The translations under genes were made by a program, and so were the position numbers. Of a stretch of 64,000 bases of DNA, positions 8,385 to 16,810 are shown piece by piece. The DNA comes from a virus. The notes under the pieces were generated by a model. It worked only from the letters and a program-made list of their open reading frames with translations. It was not told the origin of the DNA and made no database searches. Each line of letters starts with the position of its first letter. Positions within the stretch are counted from its first letter, which is position 1. The stretch lies in IMG/VR virus record IMGVR_UViG_3300046660_000219, positions 124,001 to 188,000 of that record. The stretch is one strand, 5' to 3'.

Positions 8385-9641
8385 CTACGGAGCCTCCAGA
8401 GGATCAGACAACAATTTGGTTATGGCTAACGGATCAACGCCATGATTAACAGCGGTGCGCAACTTGTGCCAGCGCGTGATGCTGTAATGCATCCGCTTCA
8501 AAAGGGTACGTTTGGCGTCAACCGTCAAATCCTTACGTGCCGAAATACTAAGCTGCACGAAAGATCGCCCGGTGTTGCGCTCTAGCGCCTGCACCACTTC
8601 GGAAGGCATAGCTTGGCAGGCCTTGGCCAGCGTATCGACGATCTCGCCACGCATAGCCGCTACGATGGTCGCAGCGCGCCCGATAAGGTGGATGTGGCCG
8701 GGGAGTATCTGCGCCGCTGTAGCGCGCTTGGTAGAGGCTTCACGGGCCGCTCTAAGGTTGGCCTTCTGTAGGTCCAATGCGGCGGATGATAGCGCTAGGC
8801 GCATGAGGTTATGGCGACTTTGCTCGGACACCAGATGGCGGTGCGGTGCGAGCGTACGATTAACTTCGGCCTCAACGCGTGAGACTAGTGTTTTGTAACG
8901 GGGTTCGTGTGTCGTCGCCACCGTCAAACCAATCGATCGTACCGCATTGTCGCTCAGCATCAACACTTCCGCGTTAGTCGCAAGCCACGCTACCGTTACA
9001 TCGCGACGGAAACGCTGAGTGATGAAAAACTCGTTGAGCAATAGATTGTGGTCGAGACTGTGGTCGCCCTTCTCCTGGCGACGTGCACGAATGCACAGAA
9101 ACTCATGTGCGCGCTCGCGGCTGAGTTTGCACACCAGCACGGGCTTCTTGCGCATAACGATGAGAGTACCATTAACGACTTCAGCGTTCAACTTACGCAT
9201 AACGGATAATGGTAGAGGGCGTGTCATCTGCAACATGATATCCATGCGGCGGATGGCGGCACGCTGTACAGACAGCGCTTGGGCGTTGTAGATCTGATCA
9301 GCCTTGATCGTATCGACCATGGCTTCCGGGGAGTACTCGTTGGGTGTGTCGCGCTCGGCTAGCTCCTTGTAGTACAGATCGGCGAACACCTTCATCTGTT
9401 CGACGTGGTGTTCCTGTACGATGTACTGTTGTTCGCTGCGCGCGGCTATTGCGATGTTTGCAATAAAGGTAAGAGCCTCGCTGTCGTCGGTGCGCATCAT
9501 CTTGTTGACTACACCTAGCACGGCGTCCGCTTGGGCGTGGTAACCAAGCATGGTGGTCTGTTCTTGCACCTCGTTGAGGTTGCTAGGGGTGATCACCCCG
9601 ACAAAGTACCTGGGGTCGAGCGCTGGGCGTACGCGGGCCAT
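8385..9641 (-). CDS. Hypothetical protein, 418 residues
   Basis: ATG 9641 is chosen because GAGGG lies 7 bases upstream; an ATG at 9677 lies inside a hairpin. Helix-rich throughout, with several Arg-rich stretches. No family recognised. Its place in the replication/topology block suggests a DNA-related role, but nothing in the sequence proves it. Confidence 0.7.
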   Translation of the reverse strand: MARVRPALDPRYFVGVITPSNLNEVQEQTTMLGYHAQADAVLGVVNKMMRTDDSEALTFIANIAIAARSEQQYIVQEHHVEQMKVFADLYYKELAERDTPNEYSPEAMVDTIKADQIYNAQALSVQRAAIRRMDIMLQMTRPLPLSVMRKLNAEVVNGTLIVMRKKPVLVCKLSRERAHEFLCIRARRQEKGDHSLDHNLLLNEFFITQRFRRDVTVAWLATNAEVLMLSDNAVRSIGLTVATTHEPRYKTLVSRVEAEVNRTLAPHRHLVSEQSRHNLMRLALSSAALDLQKANLRAAREASTKRATAAQILPGHIHLIGRAATIVAAMRGEIVDTLAKACQAMPSEVVQALERNTGRSFVQLSISARKDLTVDAKRTLLKRMHYSITRWHKLRTAVNHGVDPLAITKLLSDPLEAP

Positions 9642-9660
9642 GTATCCCTCGGAAACAGAA

Positions 9661-9697
9661 GAAGGTCGGAAGCCCATTGCGGACTCCCGACCTTTCG
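9661..9697 (-). terminator. Hairpin after the 507-residue gene
   Basis: AAGGTCGG pairs with CCGACCTT across a 20-base loop. The T-tract is short and broken, so termination would be weak. Confidence 0.4.
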
Positions 9698-9728
9698 GTG
9701 TTGGTACTAGAAAAGGTAGACAGTTGGT

Positions 9729-11252
9729 TTACTTGGAGGCGGACCGCTTGCGGCTGGCGTCCAAGAGACGCTTACGTTCCGTAGCGCGGTCCGCCGCTTG
9801 CGCCGCCAGCACCTTCGCCCGGTTGTCCACCTTGACCGGCTTGACCGGCTTGGTCAGCGCCTTGATCAGAGCTGCACCTGGCTTCTTCGGCTTGGTGGGC
9901 GCGCTAACCGGCTTTTGCGGCTTGCTGGGAACCTTGGAAGCCGACGCTAGGGCTTGGGCCGCCTGCGTGGCCTTAACGGGCTTGCTGGGGGCTTTGCTGG
10001 GCTTGGCGACGGGCGCGTCATCGTCATCGTCATCGTCGTCACCGGCCGAGACGTTATAGCTGGTCACGCCACCTTTGCCGGCCGTGTATTGCTTACCGGG
10101 CGCTTGCGTACCCTTTCCGGTGGCGATGGGTTCGCCCTTCGGCAGCGGGATCATAGCCGGGTAATGGGTCGGGGTGCTGTCGCCATTCGACACGCCGTGG
10201 TCTTCGGTGACGACGCGAGCCACGCTCAGCGTGGACAAGATATCGATGTGGATCACGCGGCGCGGGAACATGGTGATCTGATTCAGGATCGCGCCCGCTT
10301 GCTCGACGGTGTCGAACGTGACGGCTTCGCGAGGATCTTCCGTCGTGCCGTACGCCCACGAGAGGCGCGGGTCCATACCGGGGCGCAGCTTCAGGTATTG
10401 CGTACCGTTAGTGACGACCACACGCGGCGTAGCGTATGCGGCTTCTTCGCCACGCTCGCGTTCGGCCCGGCACAGCGCTTGATAGTGCGCGTCCTGCGCC
10501 TTCTGGCGAGCTGAAACGGTAGTCAGTTGCTTGCGCAGCGTGACGCACTCCGTCTCCAGCGCTTCGGCGCGGGCGTGCTGGCGCTTGGCTTCCTCCAGCA
10601 GGTTAGAGAAGCGAACCGCCGCCTTCAGCGCAGCAGTCAGCAGGTACTTGGGCGTAATCTCCGGAGCCTGTCCCGGCTCCTCGTCCCCGACGTCCACGAA
10701 ACGCTTGGCCATAACGGTATGACCAGCAGCGTTCTGGACGGGGATCAGTTCGGTAACCCGAACGGTTCCGGCGGCAGCGCACACCAAGCGAACGGCTTCG
10801 GCAAGCATGGCGTTATCCGAACAAGCCTTGGCCACGACAACGTCGAGCTTTTTCGGGTCGGTCGTACGGATGTAGTCAGCGCCGAAAATCTCCATGGCCT
10901 TGCGGGTCATCTCGGCGTGATCCATTTGCGCCGCGATGAGAACCCGCTTCAGATCCGAGTCCGTGCTGATCTCCAAGGCGGCGGCCTCGATCGCTTCAGC
11001 CCGATCGATAATGGTATCGCGCTCGGACGTGTCGGCGCTGAATACCACTTCGTCGAGATGCGTAGCGTAGGCGGCGCTTTTGCTGGCCTTAGCTTCGCGA
11101 TCGGCGGCGGCGCGGGCCAGCGCTTCGGCGAGTTTACCCCGACTCGGTTGCGGGGCCTGGGGGAAGAGGCTAACGGCCTCGAAAGTGTCGTCCCCATTTT
11201 GGGTGTGGTTGGCGGCGTCGGCTGCGACCGAAGCGGCTTGCGGGCTAGTCAT
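9729..11252 (-). CDS. Hypothetical protein with coiled coil, Asp run and Lys/Pro tail
   Basis: 507 residues. Helical and coiled-coil regions at about 30-110 and 215-275, a globular part at about 280-345, then a run of eight Asp at about 408-415 and a long Ala/Lys/Pro tail (KPVKPVKVDN). The tail type matches those on the recombinase, SWIM and topoisomerase proteins nearby. ATG 11252 has AGGGAGCCACCA upstream. The 134-base gap before it carries nested inverted repeats. No family recognised. Confidence 0.75.
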   Translation of the reverse strand: MTSPQAASVAADAANHTQNGDDTFEAVSLFPQAPQPSRGKLAEALARAAADREAKASKSAAYATHLDEVVFSADTSERDTIIDRAEAIEAAALEISTDSDLKRVLIAAQMDHAEMTRKAMEIFGADYIRTTDPKKLDVVVAKACSDNAMLAEAVRLVCAAAGTVRVTELIPVQNAAGHTVMAKRFVDVGDEEPGQAPEITPKYLLTAALKAAVRFSNLLEEAKRQHARAEALETECVTLRKQLTTVSARQKAQDAHYQALCRAERERGEEAAYATPRVVVTNGTQYLKLRPGMDPRLSWAYGTTEDPREAVTFDTVEQAGAILNQITMFPRRVIHIDILSTLSVARVVTEDHGVSNGDSTPTHYPAMIPLPKGEPIATGKGTQAPGKQYTAGKGGVTSYNVSAGDDDDDDDDAPVAKPSKAPSKPVKATQAAQALASASKVPSKPQKPVSAPTKPKKPGAALIKALTKPVKPVKVDNRAKVLAAQAADRATERKRLLDASRKRSASK

Positions 11253-11286
11253 TGGTGGCTCCCTGTGATGGGCCTAGGTGGTGATT

Positions 11287-11382
11287 GTTCAGCAATTTCA
11301 GGGTGATTGACGACTTCCAAATCACCCTACAGGAGAACTGGTGAGTCGTCAATCACATGGTTACTACGAAATTTTGCTGAAC
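11287..11382. promoter_or_regulatory. Nested, mutually exclusive inverted repeats between topoisomerase and 507-residue genes
   Basis: An outer pair (11287-11299 with 11368-11382, 13 of 15 positions paired) encloses two inner pairs: 11300-11308 with 11320-11328 (9 bp) and 11305-11315 with 11344-11354 (11 bp, perfect). The two inner pairs share bases 11305-11308, so they cannot form together. This is the layout of a switchable leader RNA, or of an origin or operator region. Confidence 0.65.
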
Positions 11383-11386
11383 GTCC

Positions 11387-13036
11387 CTAGTCCGCCTCGT
11401 CCTCTGTGGCGTTAACTTTTGAGCGACGCTGTGGTTTAGCGGCACTCGTACCATTCTCGGCATTCTTGTACTGCGGTAGCAATGCACCGTTAGCACTTAC
11501 CTTTTTCAAGGCATCGCTGATACGGGCCGTCGGATCGGCCCTCTGACTCTTGAGCAACTTAGTCTCGGCGGCAAGTGCAGCTAGCTTGCTCTTTAGGTTG
11601 GCGGTGTTCAGTGCGTCCAGTTGTGAAACAGTAAGACGCCAGATGGTCTGGGCGTCTTCGTGGTTCACCTTCAAGGCGCGCTCAATCATCGCGACCTTGT
11701 CACCAGATTTGGCTTTGATAATCACGACCAGCTTGTCGAGGTTGGTCGCTGCCAGAACCATTAGGTTTAGGCGACGTGACTCAGCGATGTTGTCGCGGAC
11801 TAAAGCATCGATCAATCGCTGCTCAAGCGCGACGCGATAATGGTACCATCGCTCCAGCATATCTACAGGAGATGTAGCCAGGAAAGTAACTTTAGCCGTC
11901 TCCGGGTCATCCGGGTTCGGTTCACGCAACGTGGTCATTGCGCGGTAGGTCTCGCTAATCGTCAGCTTCTTGATAGCTTTATCGTGCGCCGCCTCGCTGC
12001 GTGTTTCAATCTCGATCATGATCACCCCTTCTGACGAAAGGTTGTCCACGCGATACACGCCGTCGATGGCCTCAAGATTAGCCTTCCACGTCTCATAGCC
12101 ACCCGCCGTCCCCAACGGCAGCGCGGTTACTGAAATGATAGAACCACCGTTGCGCAGCTCCTTGATTGTGTAAGGTGCTTTCCAGAAGACCTTACCCGCA
12201 CCCGTAGCGTGGTAGGCGTCCAAGTCCTCCTTAGCCACCTGTGGAAGAGCGCCCCACCGGTGCATCAGTTGCAGCTTAGCGGCGGCCTTCTTACCATTAC
12301 CACGTGTACGGAACAGCGTCTCGACACACTCGATTAGGCTTTCCAATCGATATGGCGGCATGTTGCACGACACACCGACCGCCGTACCCTGAGAGCCGTT
12401 GGCAAACAAGAATGGTAGATGTGACGGTAGATAGATCGGCTCCTTGTCTTTGCCGTCGTAGTTGGGGATGTACGGAATGACGCTGTCATCCATATACGGC
12501 TTGGGCACAAGGACTGTATCCGCTAGACGAGTCAGGCGGCATTCGGTGTAGCGCATGGCAGCGGCGCTATCTTCGTAGTCGCCCCAATTGCCTTGGCCAT
12601 CCACGAACGGTGAACAGCAGCCAGCCCCGTTGCTCATGCCTACCATTGCATCGTAGATCGACGAGTCACCGTGAGGGTGGAAGTTACCCATAACCTCACC
12701 GACGACCTTAGCCGCTTTAGTGTGCCCGCTATTGTAATGCAGACCCATGCGGTACAAGCCATAGACGTTGCGCCGGTGCACGGGCTTAAGCCCGTCGTTC
12801 AGACAACTGATAGCCCGCTCTTCCACGGTGTGCTTACCATACGCCAGCATGTTCTCTTCGGCCGTGTCGCCGAGTTTAACAGTAGCGAAAGCTTCGATGC
12901 GCTTCAGGTCATTGGCGGCGGCACGCTTGGTTTTGCGGATGACGCCACGTACCACATTGTCCGTATCACGGATTGGGCCAGTTCGCTTAACTGTAGGCTT
13001 CGTTGGCCTTACAGGTTTCTTTGGCGGTCTTGCCAT
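11387..13036 (-). CDS. Type IIA DNA topoisomerase, A subunit (GyrA/ParC/gp52-like)
   Basis: 549 residues; breaks and rejoins DNA. RAISCLNDGLKPVHRRNVY at about 74-92 is the family signature and AAAMRYTECRLT at 158-169 carries the active-site Tyr163. There is no C-terminal beta-pinwheel, so it resembles T4 gp52 or a decatenase rather than gyrase. Residues 1-20 are a Lys/Pro tail (PPKKPVRPTKPTVKR). ATG 13036 follows GGAAATAGTA. Partner of the B subunit encoded immediately upstream; together they would relieve replication stress on phage DNA. Confidence 0.93.
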   Translation of the reverse strand: MARPPKKPVRPTKPTVKRTGPIRDTDNVVRGVIRKTKRAAANDLKRIEAFATVKLGDTAEENMLAYGKHTVEERAISCLNDGLKPVHRRNVYGLYRMGLHYNSGHTKAAKVVGEVMGNFHPHGDSSIYDAMVGMSNGAGCCSPFVDGQGNWGDYEDSAAAMRYTECRLTRLADTVLVPKPYMDDSVIPYIPNYDGKDKEPIYLPSHLPFLFANGSQGTAVGVSCNMPPYRLESLIECVETLFRTRGNGKKAAAKLQLMHRWGALPQVAKEDLDAYHATGAGKVFWKAPYTIKELRNGGSIISVTALPLGTAGGYETWKANLEAIDGVYRVDNLSSEGVIMIEIETRSEAAHDKAIKKLTISETYRAMTTLREPNPDDPETAKVTFLATSPVDMLERWYHYRVALEQRLIDALVRDNIAESRRLNLMVLAATNLDKLVVIIKAKSGDKVAMIERALKVNHEDAQTIWRLTVSQLDALNTANLKSKLAALAAETKLLKSQRADPTARISDALKKVSANGALLPQYKNAENGTSAAKPQRRSKVNATEDEAD

Positions 13037-13075
13037 TACTATTTCCTTGTGTGCGCTACTCCGAGCGCGTCCCCG

Positions 13076-13104
13076 ATGATACAGCAGTAGGCGGACACAT
13101 ACAA
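13076..13104 (-). promoter_or_regulatory. Sigma-70-type promoter for the topoisomerase A gene
   Basis: -35 TTGTAT (13099-13104), 17-bp spacer, -10 TATCAT (13076-13081). An 8-bp inverted repeat (13087-13116, GTAGGCGG with CCGCCTAC) covers the -35 and spacer, so it may act as an operator as well as a hairpin after the B-subunit gene. Confidence 0.55.
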
Positions 13105-13127
13105 ACGCCCGCCTACGTGAGTGCAGC

Positions 13128-15095
13128 TTACGCGACGCCTAGCAAGCGCTTGCGCGGTGCTACATCGTTACCCATGACCTGAATGAGCCTGTCAGCCCCT
13201 TCTGGTGTGATCTGGATAAGCTTGCGCGTGTCTGGCTTGAACACCAGCGGACGCATGTCCGGCACGTTGATCTCACCCCAGCCCTTGACCCGTGTAACGG
13301 TAGGGTTCTTAGCGCCTAGAAGGTTGATGGCCTCCTGGCGTGTACCCGCGAATACCGTTTTCGCGCCGCTCTTGGCTTGGAAAAGCGCATCACTGACGAC
13401 GTAGACACGCCCCTCACGGATTAGATCTGGAACGATCTTCCACAACAGCACCAGCAGTAGATTAGCGATGTGCTTACCGTCCACGTCGGCGTCCACTAGC
13501 AGTACGACCTTACCCACCCGGCGCTTAGCTAGCGGGCCATTCTTGTTTTTGGGGTCGTAGCCAATAGACCGCAAGATCGCCTGCACCTCGTTGTTGAGCA
13601 GCGTGGTCTCTGGCTTACCTTTAAGGATGTTGGAGACCTTGCCGCGAAGAGGTAGAATCTGCTGAAACTGTACGTCGCTAGCTTGCTTGGCAGAACCGCC
13701 AGCCGAGTCGCCTTCGACAAGGAACAGCTCACACTCTTCTGGCTTGTTGCTGCGTGAGTTGCGTAGCTTGGACGGGAGCCCGTTCGTTCCGCGCTTGGTT
13801 CCTAGCGCCGAAGCGGCCTTGGCACTAAGTTTGTAATCGGCGTACATAGACGCCAGTTCGTTCGCCTTCTTGATGATGGCGCGCGCTAGACTCTTGTTCT
13901 TGTCGAAAAAGGTAGTGATCTCTTTAATCACCGAGTCATAGACCAGCTTTTCCGCTTCAGGGCTGACTAGTTTTTCCTTGGTCTGACTGGAAAACTTCGG
14001 CGATTTGATCTTCACGCTCACCAGCGACAACATCCCAGCGCGGAGGTCTTCCGGCCGGTAGTTCTTGGCGTAGTCGCCCTTGGTCGTGGCGTGTTTGCCG
14101 ATGGCGTCGGAAATCGCCTTCTCTATACCTTTTACGTGCGTGCCGCCGTCAACCGTACGAATACCGCTGACGTAGCTCATGCTGAGTTCTGACCCAGAGT
14201 CCGCCCACTGCAACGCGATGTCAGCACTGGCGGTATTGATGACGAACGGCTTACCAAGCGGTTCGCGATCTTGCAGGTTGTGCGCCAACCAGTCGGCTAG
14301 GCCCTTCTTGTGTTGGATTACCTTTTTGACCTTAAGCGGTGCTATGTCTACGTGGAAGGCCATTCGCGGGTTGATGTAGGCCAGCATCTCCAACCAATCG
14401 AGGGTTGGCTGCCAATCAACGTCACTGGGCTTCACGCCCTTGAAGATTTCCGGATCATAACGGTAAGTGACCTTGGTTCCGGTTTCGCCCTTGGGCACAC
14501 GGCCAACTACCTTCAGGCGCTTGGTCGTTACACCAGCCTTGAACTCGGCGTGATGTAGCTTACCATCGCGCTTGATGTCCAGCATCAAAAGGGTAGACAG
14601 CGCTGTAACAGCCGCCGCACCGATACCGTGGACACCACCCGATGTGTCATAACTAGAACCAGCTGTGGATTTAGCCCCGGCGTGAAGTTGCGTGAATGCG
14701 ATCTCCGCCGCCGACATCTTCGGGTTGCTCGGGTGCGGCGCTACGGGAACACCACGTGCGTTGTCCTCGACGATAACGGTACCGTCCGCCCTGACAGTGA
14801 ACACGAGCTTGTTGCCAAACCCCACGCCCGCTTCGTCCATGACATTAGCGATTAGCTCAGCGGCTAGATGGCGCACGGATGTAGCGTCGTTGCCACCAAT
14901 ATAAAGGGTAGGGTGTGCCCGAAGCTTTTCCCGATCGGTCTTGAGCCACACGATAGAGCTAGCATCATATGCCCTACTCTTCTTAGCGGTCGCGACCGCT
15001 GGCATATCCACTTGCTTGACCGGCTTGCGGGGTGCGGAAGTAGTTACCGTTTTGATTGGTTTACGCGGCGCAGCCTTGACGGCGACTTTAGCCAT
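13128..15095 (-). CDS. Type IIA DNA topoisomerase, B subunit (GyrB/ParE-like)
   Basis: 655 residues. N-terminal GHKL ATPase: ELIANVMDEAG (80-90), DNARGVP (111-117), GGVHGIGA (153-160). C-terminal Toprim metal site: EGDSAGGSAKQ near 463 and DADVDGKHI near 545. Residues 1-40 are a Lys/Pro-rich extension (APRKPIKTV, APRKPVKQV) absent from host GyrB/ParE. A promoter sits at 15123-15151, so the two subunits are probably co-expressed from here. Confidence 0.94.
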   Translation of the reverse strand: MAKVAVKAAPRKPIKTVTTSAPRKPVKQVDMPAVATAKKSRAYDASSIVWLKTDREKLRAHPTLYIGGNDATSVRHLAAELIANVMDEAGVGFGNKLVFTVRADGTVIVEDNARGVPVAPHPSNPKMSAAEIAFTQLHAGAKSTAGSSYDTSGGVHGIGAAAVTALSTLLMLDIKRDGKLHHAEFKAGVTTKRLKVVGRVPKGETGTKVTYRYDPEIFKGVKPSDVDWQPTLDWLEMLAYINPRMAFHVDIAPLKVKKVIQHKKGLADWLAHNLQDREPLGKPFVINTASADIALQWADSGSELSMSYVSGIRTVDGGTHVKGIEKAISDAIGKHATTKGDYAKNYRPEDLRAGMLSLVSVKIKSPKFSSQTKEKLVSPEAEKLVYDSVIKEITTFFDKNKSLARAIIKKANELASMYADYKLSAKAASALGTKRGTNGLPSKLRNSRSNKPEECELFLVEGDSAGGSAKQASDVQFQQILPLRGKVSNILKGKPETTLLNNEVQAILRSIGYDPKNKNGPLAKRRVGKVVLLVDADVDGKHIANLLLVLLWKIVPDLIREGRVYVVSDALFQAKSGAKTVFAGTRQEAINLLGAKNPTVTRVKGWGEINVPDMRPLVFKPDTRKLIQITPEGADRLIQVMGNDVAPRKRLLGVA

Positions 15096-15122
15096 TTAGC
15101 ACCCTATTGCTGATAGGCTGGT

Positions 15123-15151
15123 ATTGTACCATGGGAGGGTTCCCTATACAA
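15123..15151 (-). promoter_or_regulatory. Sigma-70-type promoter for the topoisomerase B gene
   Basis: -35 TTGTAT (15146-15151), exactly 17 bp, -10 TACAAT (15123-15128), about 30 bases before the start codon. Confidence 0.65.
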
Positions 15152-15245
15152 CGACCATTGATTTCTTTGGCCTTTTGCTCACTTGCCGCAAGCACTTGGC
15201 GTATGAGCAAATTAGCAACACGGTTCCGACGCTAAATCGACAAAG

Positions 15246-15272
15246 AAAAACCCGGCTTATTGGGCCGGGTTT
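15246..15272 (-). terminator. Intrinsic terminator
   Basis: AAACCCGGC / GCCGGGTTT stem with a short loop, followed on the minus strand by TTTTTCTTTG. Ends the 15.3-22 kb gene series. Confidence 0.88.
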
Positions 15273-15287
15273 AGTTGGTATACCGTT

Positions 15288-15686
15288 TTATACAAACGAG
15301 TTACGTAACGGCCCTGTGTAGTCCGTTGGCTCTGGAAGACCTAGCGTCGCGAACGCCGCCGTGAGCCTATCGACAATCACGTGTCCCGCGACGTCGAGAC
15401 GTAGAGCTTGCTCATCCCCGGCGAACTCTCCGGCTAATAGTACGGCAGGCTTATCGCGCACGGGTGTGTGCCAAACCTCCCAACCACCCGTGCGCGTACA
15501 GAGCACTTGGACGTTAAACGGTAGGTTGGACAGTGCCGTGCGTGGAAGCTCTGGCGTCGTGATGTACACGTCGTGGTAGGAGAGGGTCAGCTTCTCATGC
15601 GGGACATTACCGCACGAGAATTCTTGCCGCACGAGACACCCGGCCCATACGTTAAACGGTAATAAATCATGAACGATGTTGCGCAT
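15288..15686 (-). CDS. Hypothetical protein, 132 residues
   Basis: Mixed alpha/beta composition with three Cys in the first half. ATG 15686 overlaps the spacing before the neighbouring gene; the terminator follows 15 bases after the stop. No family recognised. Confidence 0.65.
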   Translation of the reverse strand: MRNIVHDLLPFNVWAGCLVRQEFSCGNVPHEKLTLSYHDVYITTPELPRTALSNLPFNVQVLCTRTGGWEVWHTPVRDKPAVLLAGEFAGDEQALRLDVAGHVIVDRLTAAFATLGLPEPTDYTGPLRNSFV

Positions 15687-15698
15687 GGGCTTACCTGT

Positions 15699-15929
15699 CT
15701 ACAGTTTTACGAGGCCGTCGGTGCACGTGCGGATCAACCACAGAGCACCTTGCACTTGCGGGTGCTCACGGAAGGTAGAACCACATACACAAACAGTGTT
15801 TTGATCCGCCCGACGCCAGTACCCGAGCTTAAAAGCTTCAAAGTCGCCCGGCGACATTAACGAAGTATTGTTACCATTTTCATCATAGCCAAGATTGTGC
15901 CGCATAAGATCTGTCATGCCACGGGTCAT
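15699..15929 (-). CDS. Hypothetical small protein, 76 residues
   Basis: Overlaps the upstream SLOG-like gene by ATGA, implying translational coupling. Contains VCVCG and a later Cys. No family recognised. Confidence 0.65.
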   Translation of the reverse strand: MTRGMTDLMRHNLGYDENGNNTSLMSPGDFEAFKLGYWRRADQNTVCVCGSTFREHPQVQGALWLIRTCTDGLVKL

Positions 15930-16387
15930 CGGAAGTTTTCCTTAGTCACCGATCCGTCTGGCCAAAAAATGGTAATGCGTCGACCAAGTCCGCGAGCATA
16001 GCGAATAGTTGACCACGTCCCGCTACGCAGTACTTCACGACCACTCGGCGTCGCCAACAGACCTAGTACACAGTCATCCACGATCTTTCGGTTGCGATGC
16101 AGGTACGGGAGTGGATCATGCGTAATCGCTGCGCCTCGACAGAAGGCGCGCTTGCTGTCGTTATCCGGGATGTGCAGGGCCGTCAACCAATCGTACAGTT
16201 TCGCACCTTCATCCGCGAAAGCGTCTCCACCGACGCAGTCACCGTGATGGAGAACTAGCTCGACACCATGCACTTTGGGTAACTGTAGCTGGTGCGTGCG
16301 CAAGGTGCGCAACAATGCACCGCCCTGCATCGGAGTTGGTCCATCTTGCGATCCGGTGAAGCCATAGTGTCTGTAACTGGTCGTCAT
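15926..16387 (-). CDS. SLOG-superfamily (Rossmann-like) protein
   Basis: 153 residues from ATG 16387, which overlaps the previous stop (ATGA). YGFTGSQDG near the start, LHHGDCVGGD in the middle and AITHDPLPYLHRNRKIVDD then SGTWSTIRYARGLGR follow the SLOG/DprA-like nucleotide-binding fold (YspA-type), which binds nucleotides or their derivatives. Members act in ligand sensing or nucleotide processing. A second SLOG-like protein lies at 54334-54750. Confidence 0.65.
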   Translation of the reverse strand: MTTSYRHYGFTGSQDGPTPMQGGALLRTLRTHQLQLPKVHGVELVLHHGDCVGGDAFADEGAKLYDWLTALHIPDNDSKRAFCRGAAITHDPLPYLHRNRKIVDDCVLGLLATPSGREVLRSGTWSTIRYARGLGRRITIFWPDGSVTKENFR

Positions 16388-16623
16388 GGGTTTACCATGT
16401 CCATAGGGATACACAATGGTATCACACCATCCGGTGTATCTGCAAAGAGTCGACCATCAGGAGCCGCCACCACTTGTGAAACTACGACATAACCCATCGT
16501 CGTAGTGGGATCACCAACCACAAGCTCATGGGTGTCCGTTAGATAAGCCACCTCACCGTGATGAAGCGCTGATTTGGGCGGAGATGATCCACGCTTAACT
16601 AAGAAACGGAGATGATTAGCCAT
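16384..16623 (-). CDS. Small protein resembling the N-terminal module of phage tail-fibre/tropism proteins
   Basis: 79 residues. LVKRGSSPPKSALHHGEVAY followed by LTDTHELVVGD resembles the 'RGTTAxxPxLxxGELxxxTDTxxLxVGDGTT' module found at the N-terminus of phage fibres and major tropism determinants. Here it stands alone, without the receptor-binding remainder. May be a small virion protein; weak call. Confidence 0.5.
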   Translation of the reverse strand: MANHLRFLVKRGSSPPKSALHHGEVAYLTDTHELVVGDPTTTMGYVVVSQVVAAPDGRLFADTPDGVIPLCIPMDMVNP

Positions 16624-16637
16624 GTTAGGAACCTCTA

Positions 16638-16799
16638 TTAGTCTTTCTGTAATCGGCGCTCTAGCGCGCTGTAGTCAGTGCTGATCAGCACGTTACCGTT
16701 CTTACGTAAGAACGCTTCCTTGATCTTGCGGCCCGCTTCTGTACGAATCGGGATGTTCTGTATATGTGGCGTGGCCGGAGTTTCGCGTTTGGTGTTCAT
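16638..16799 (-). CDS. Mini-protein equal to the DNA polymerase I motif-A segment
   Basis: 53 residues. HIQNIPIRTEAGRKIKEAF (12-30) and VLISTDYSALERRL (37-50) match the family A polymerase palm segment 'LQNIPxRTExGRxIRxAF...SADYSQIELRI', including the motif A aspartate (Asp42) that binds catalytic metal. Everything else of a polymerase (fingers, motifs B and C, exonuclease) is missing. It is not an obvious dead relic: it has its own ATG 16799, AAAGGTAAC directly upstream, a stop, and normal spacing to both neighbours. It cannot polymerise alone. Options: a fossil exon, one piece of a split gene, or a domesticated peptide that interferes with host or phage polymerase. Confidence 0.75.
   Translation of the reverse strand: MNTKRETPATPHIQNIPIRTEAGRKIKEAFLRKNGNVLISTDYSALERRLQKD
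16697..16714. repeat. 18-bp perfect palindrome inside the polymerase-fragment gene
   Basis: CGTTCTTAC and its complement meet at a central ACGT. It overlaps an AANRGTA heptamer at 16694-16700. May be chance from the FLRKN codons. Confidence 0.6.
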
Positions 16800-16810
16800 G
16801 TTACCTTTAC

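Noticed and set aside
10527-11306. Long plus-strand open frame (259 residues) opposite the 507-residue gene
   Set aside because: It mirrors the minus gene's codon pattern, has no ribosome site and no matching family. All supported genes are on the minus strand.
11331-11415. Plus-strand AGGAG plus GTG start with 24 codons inside the inverted-repeat region
   Set aside because: Only plus-strand candidate with a ribosome site, overlaps the topoisomerase end antisense; likely chance.
13087-13116. Terminator after the topoisomerase B gene
   Set aside because: Good stem but no U-tract, and it overlaps the next promoter; described as an operator-like repeat instead.
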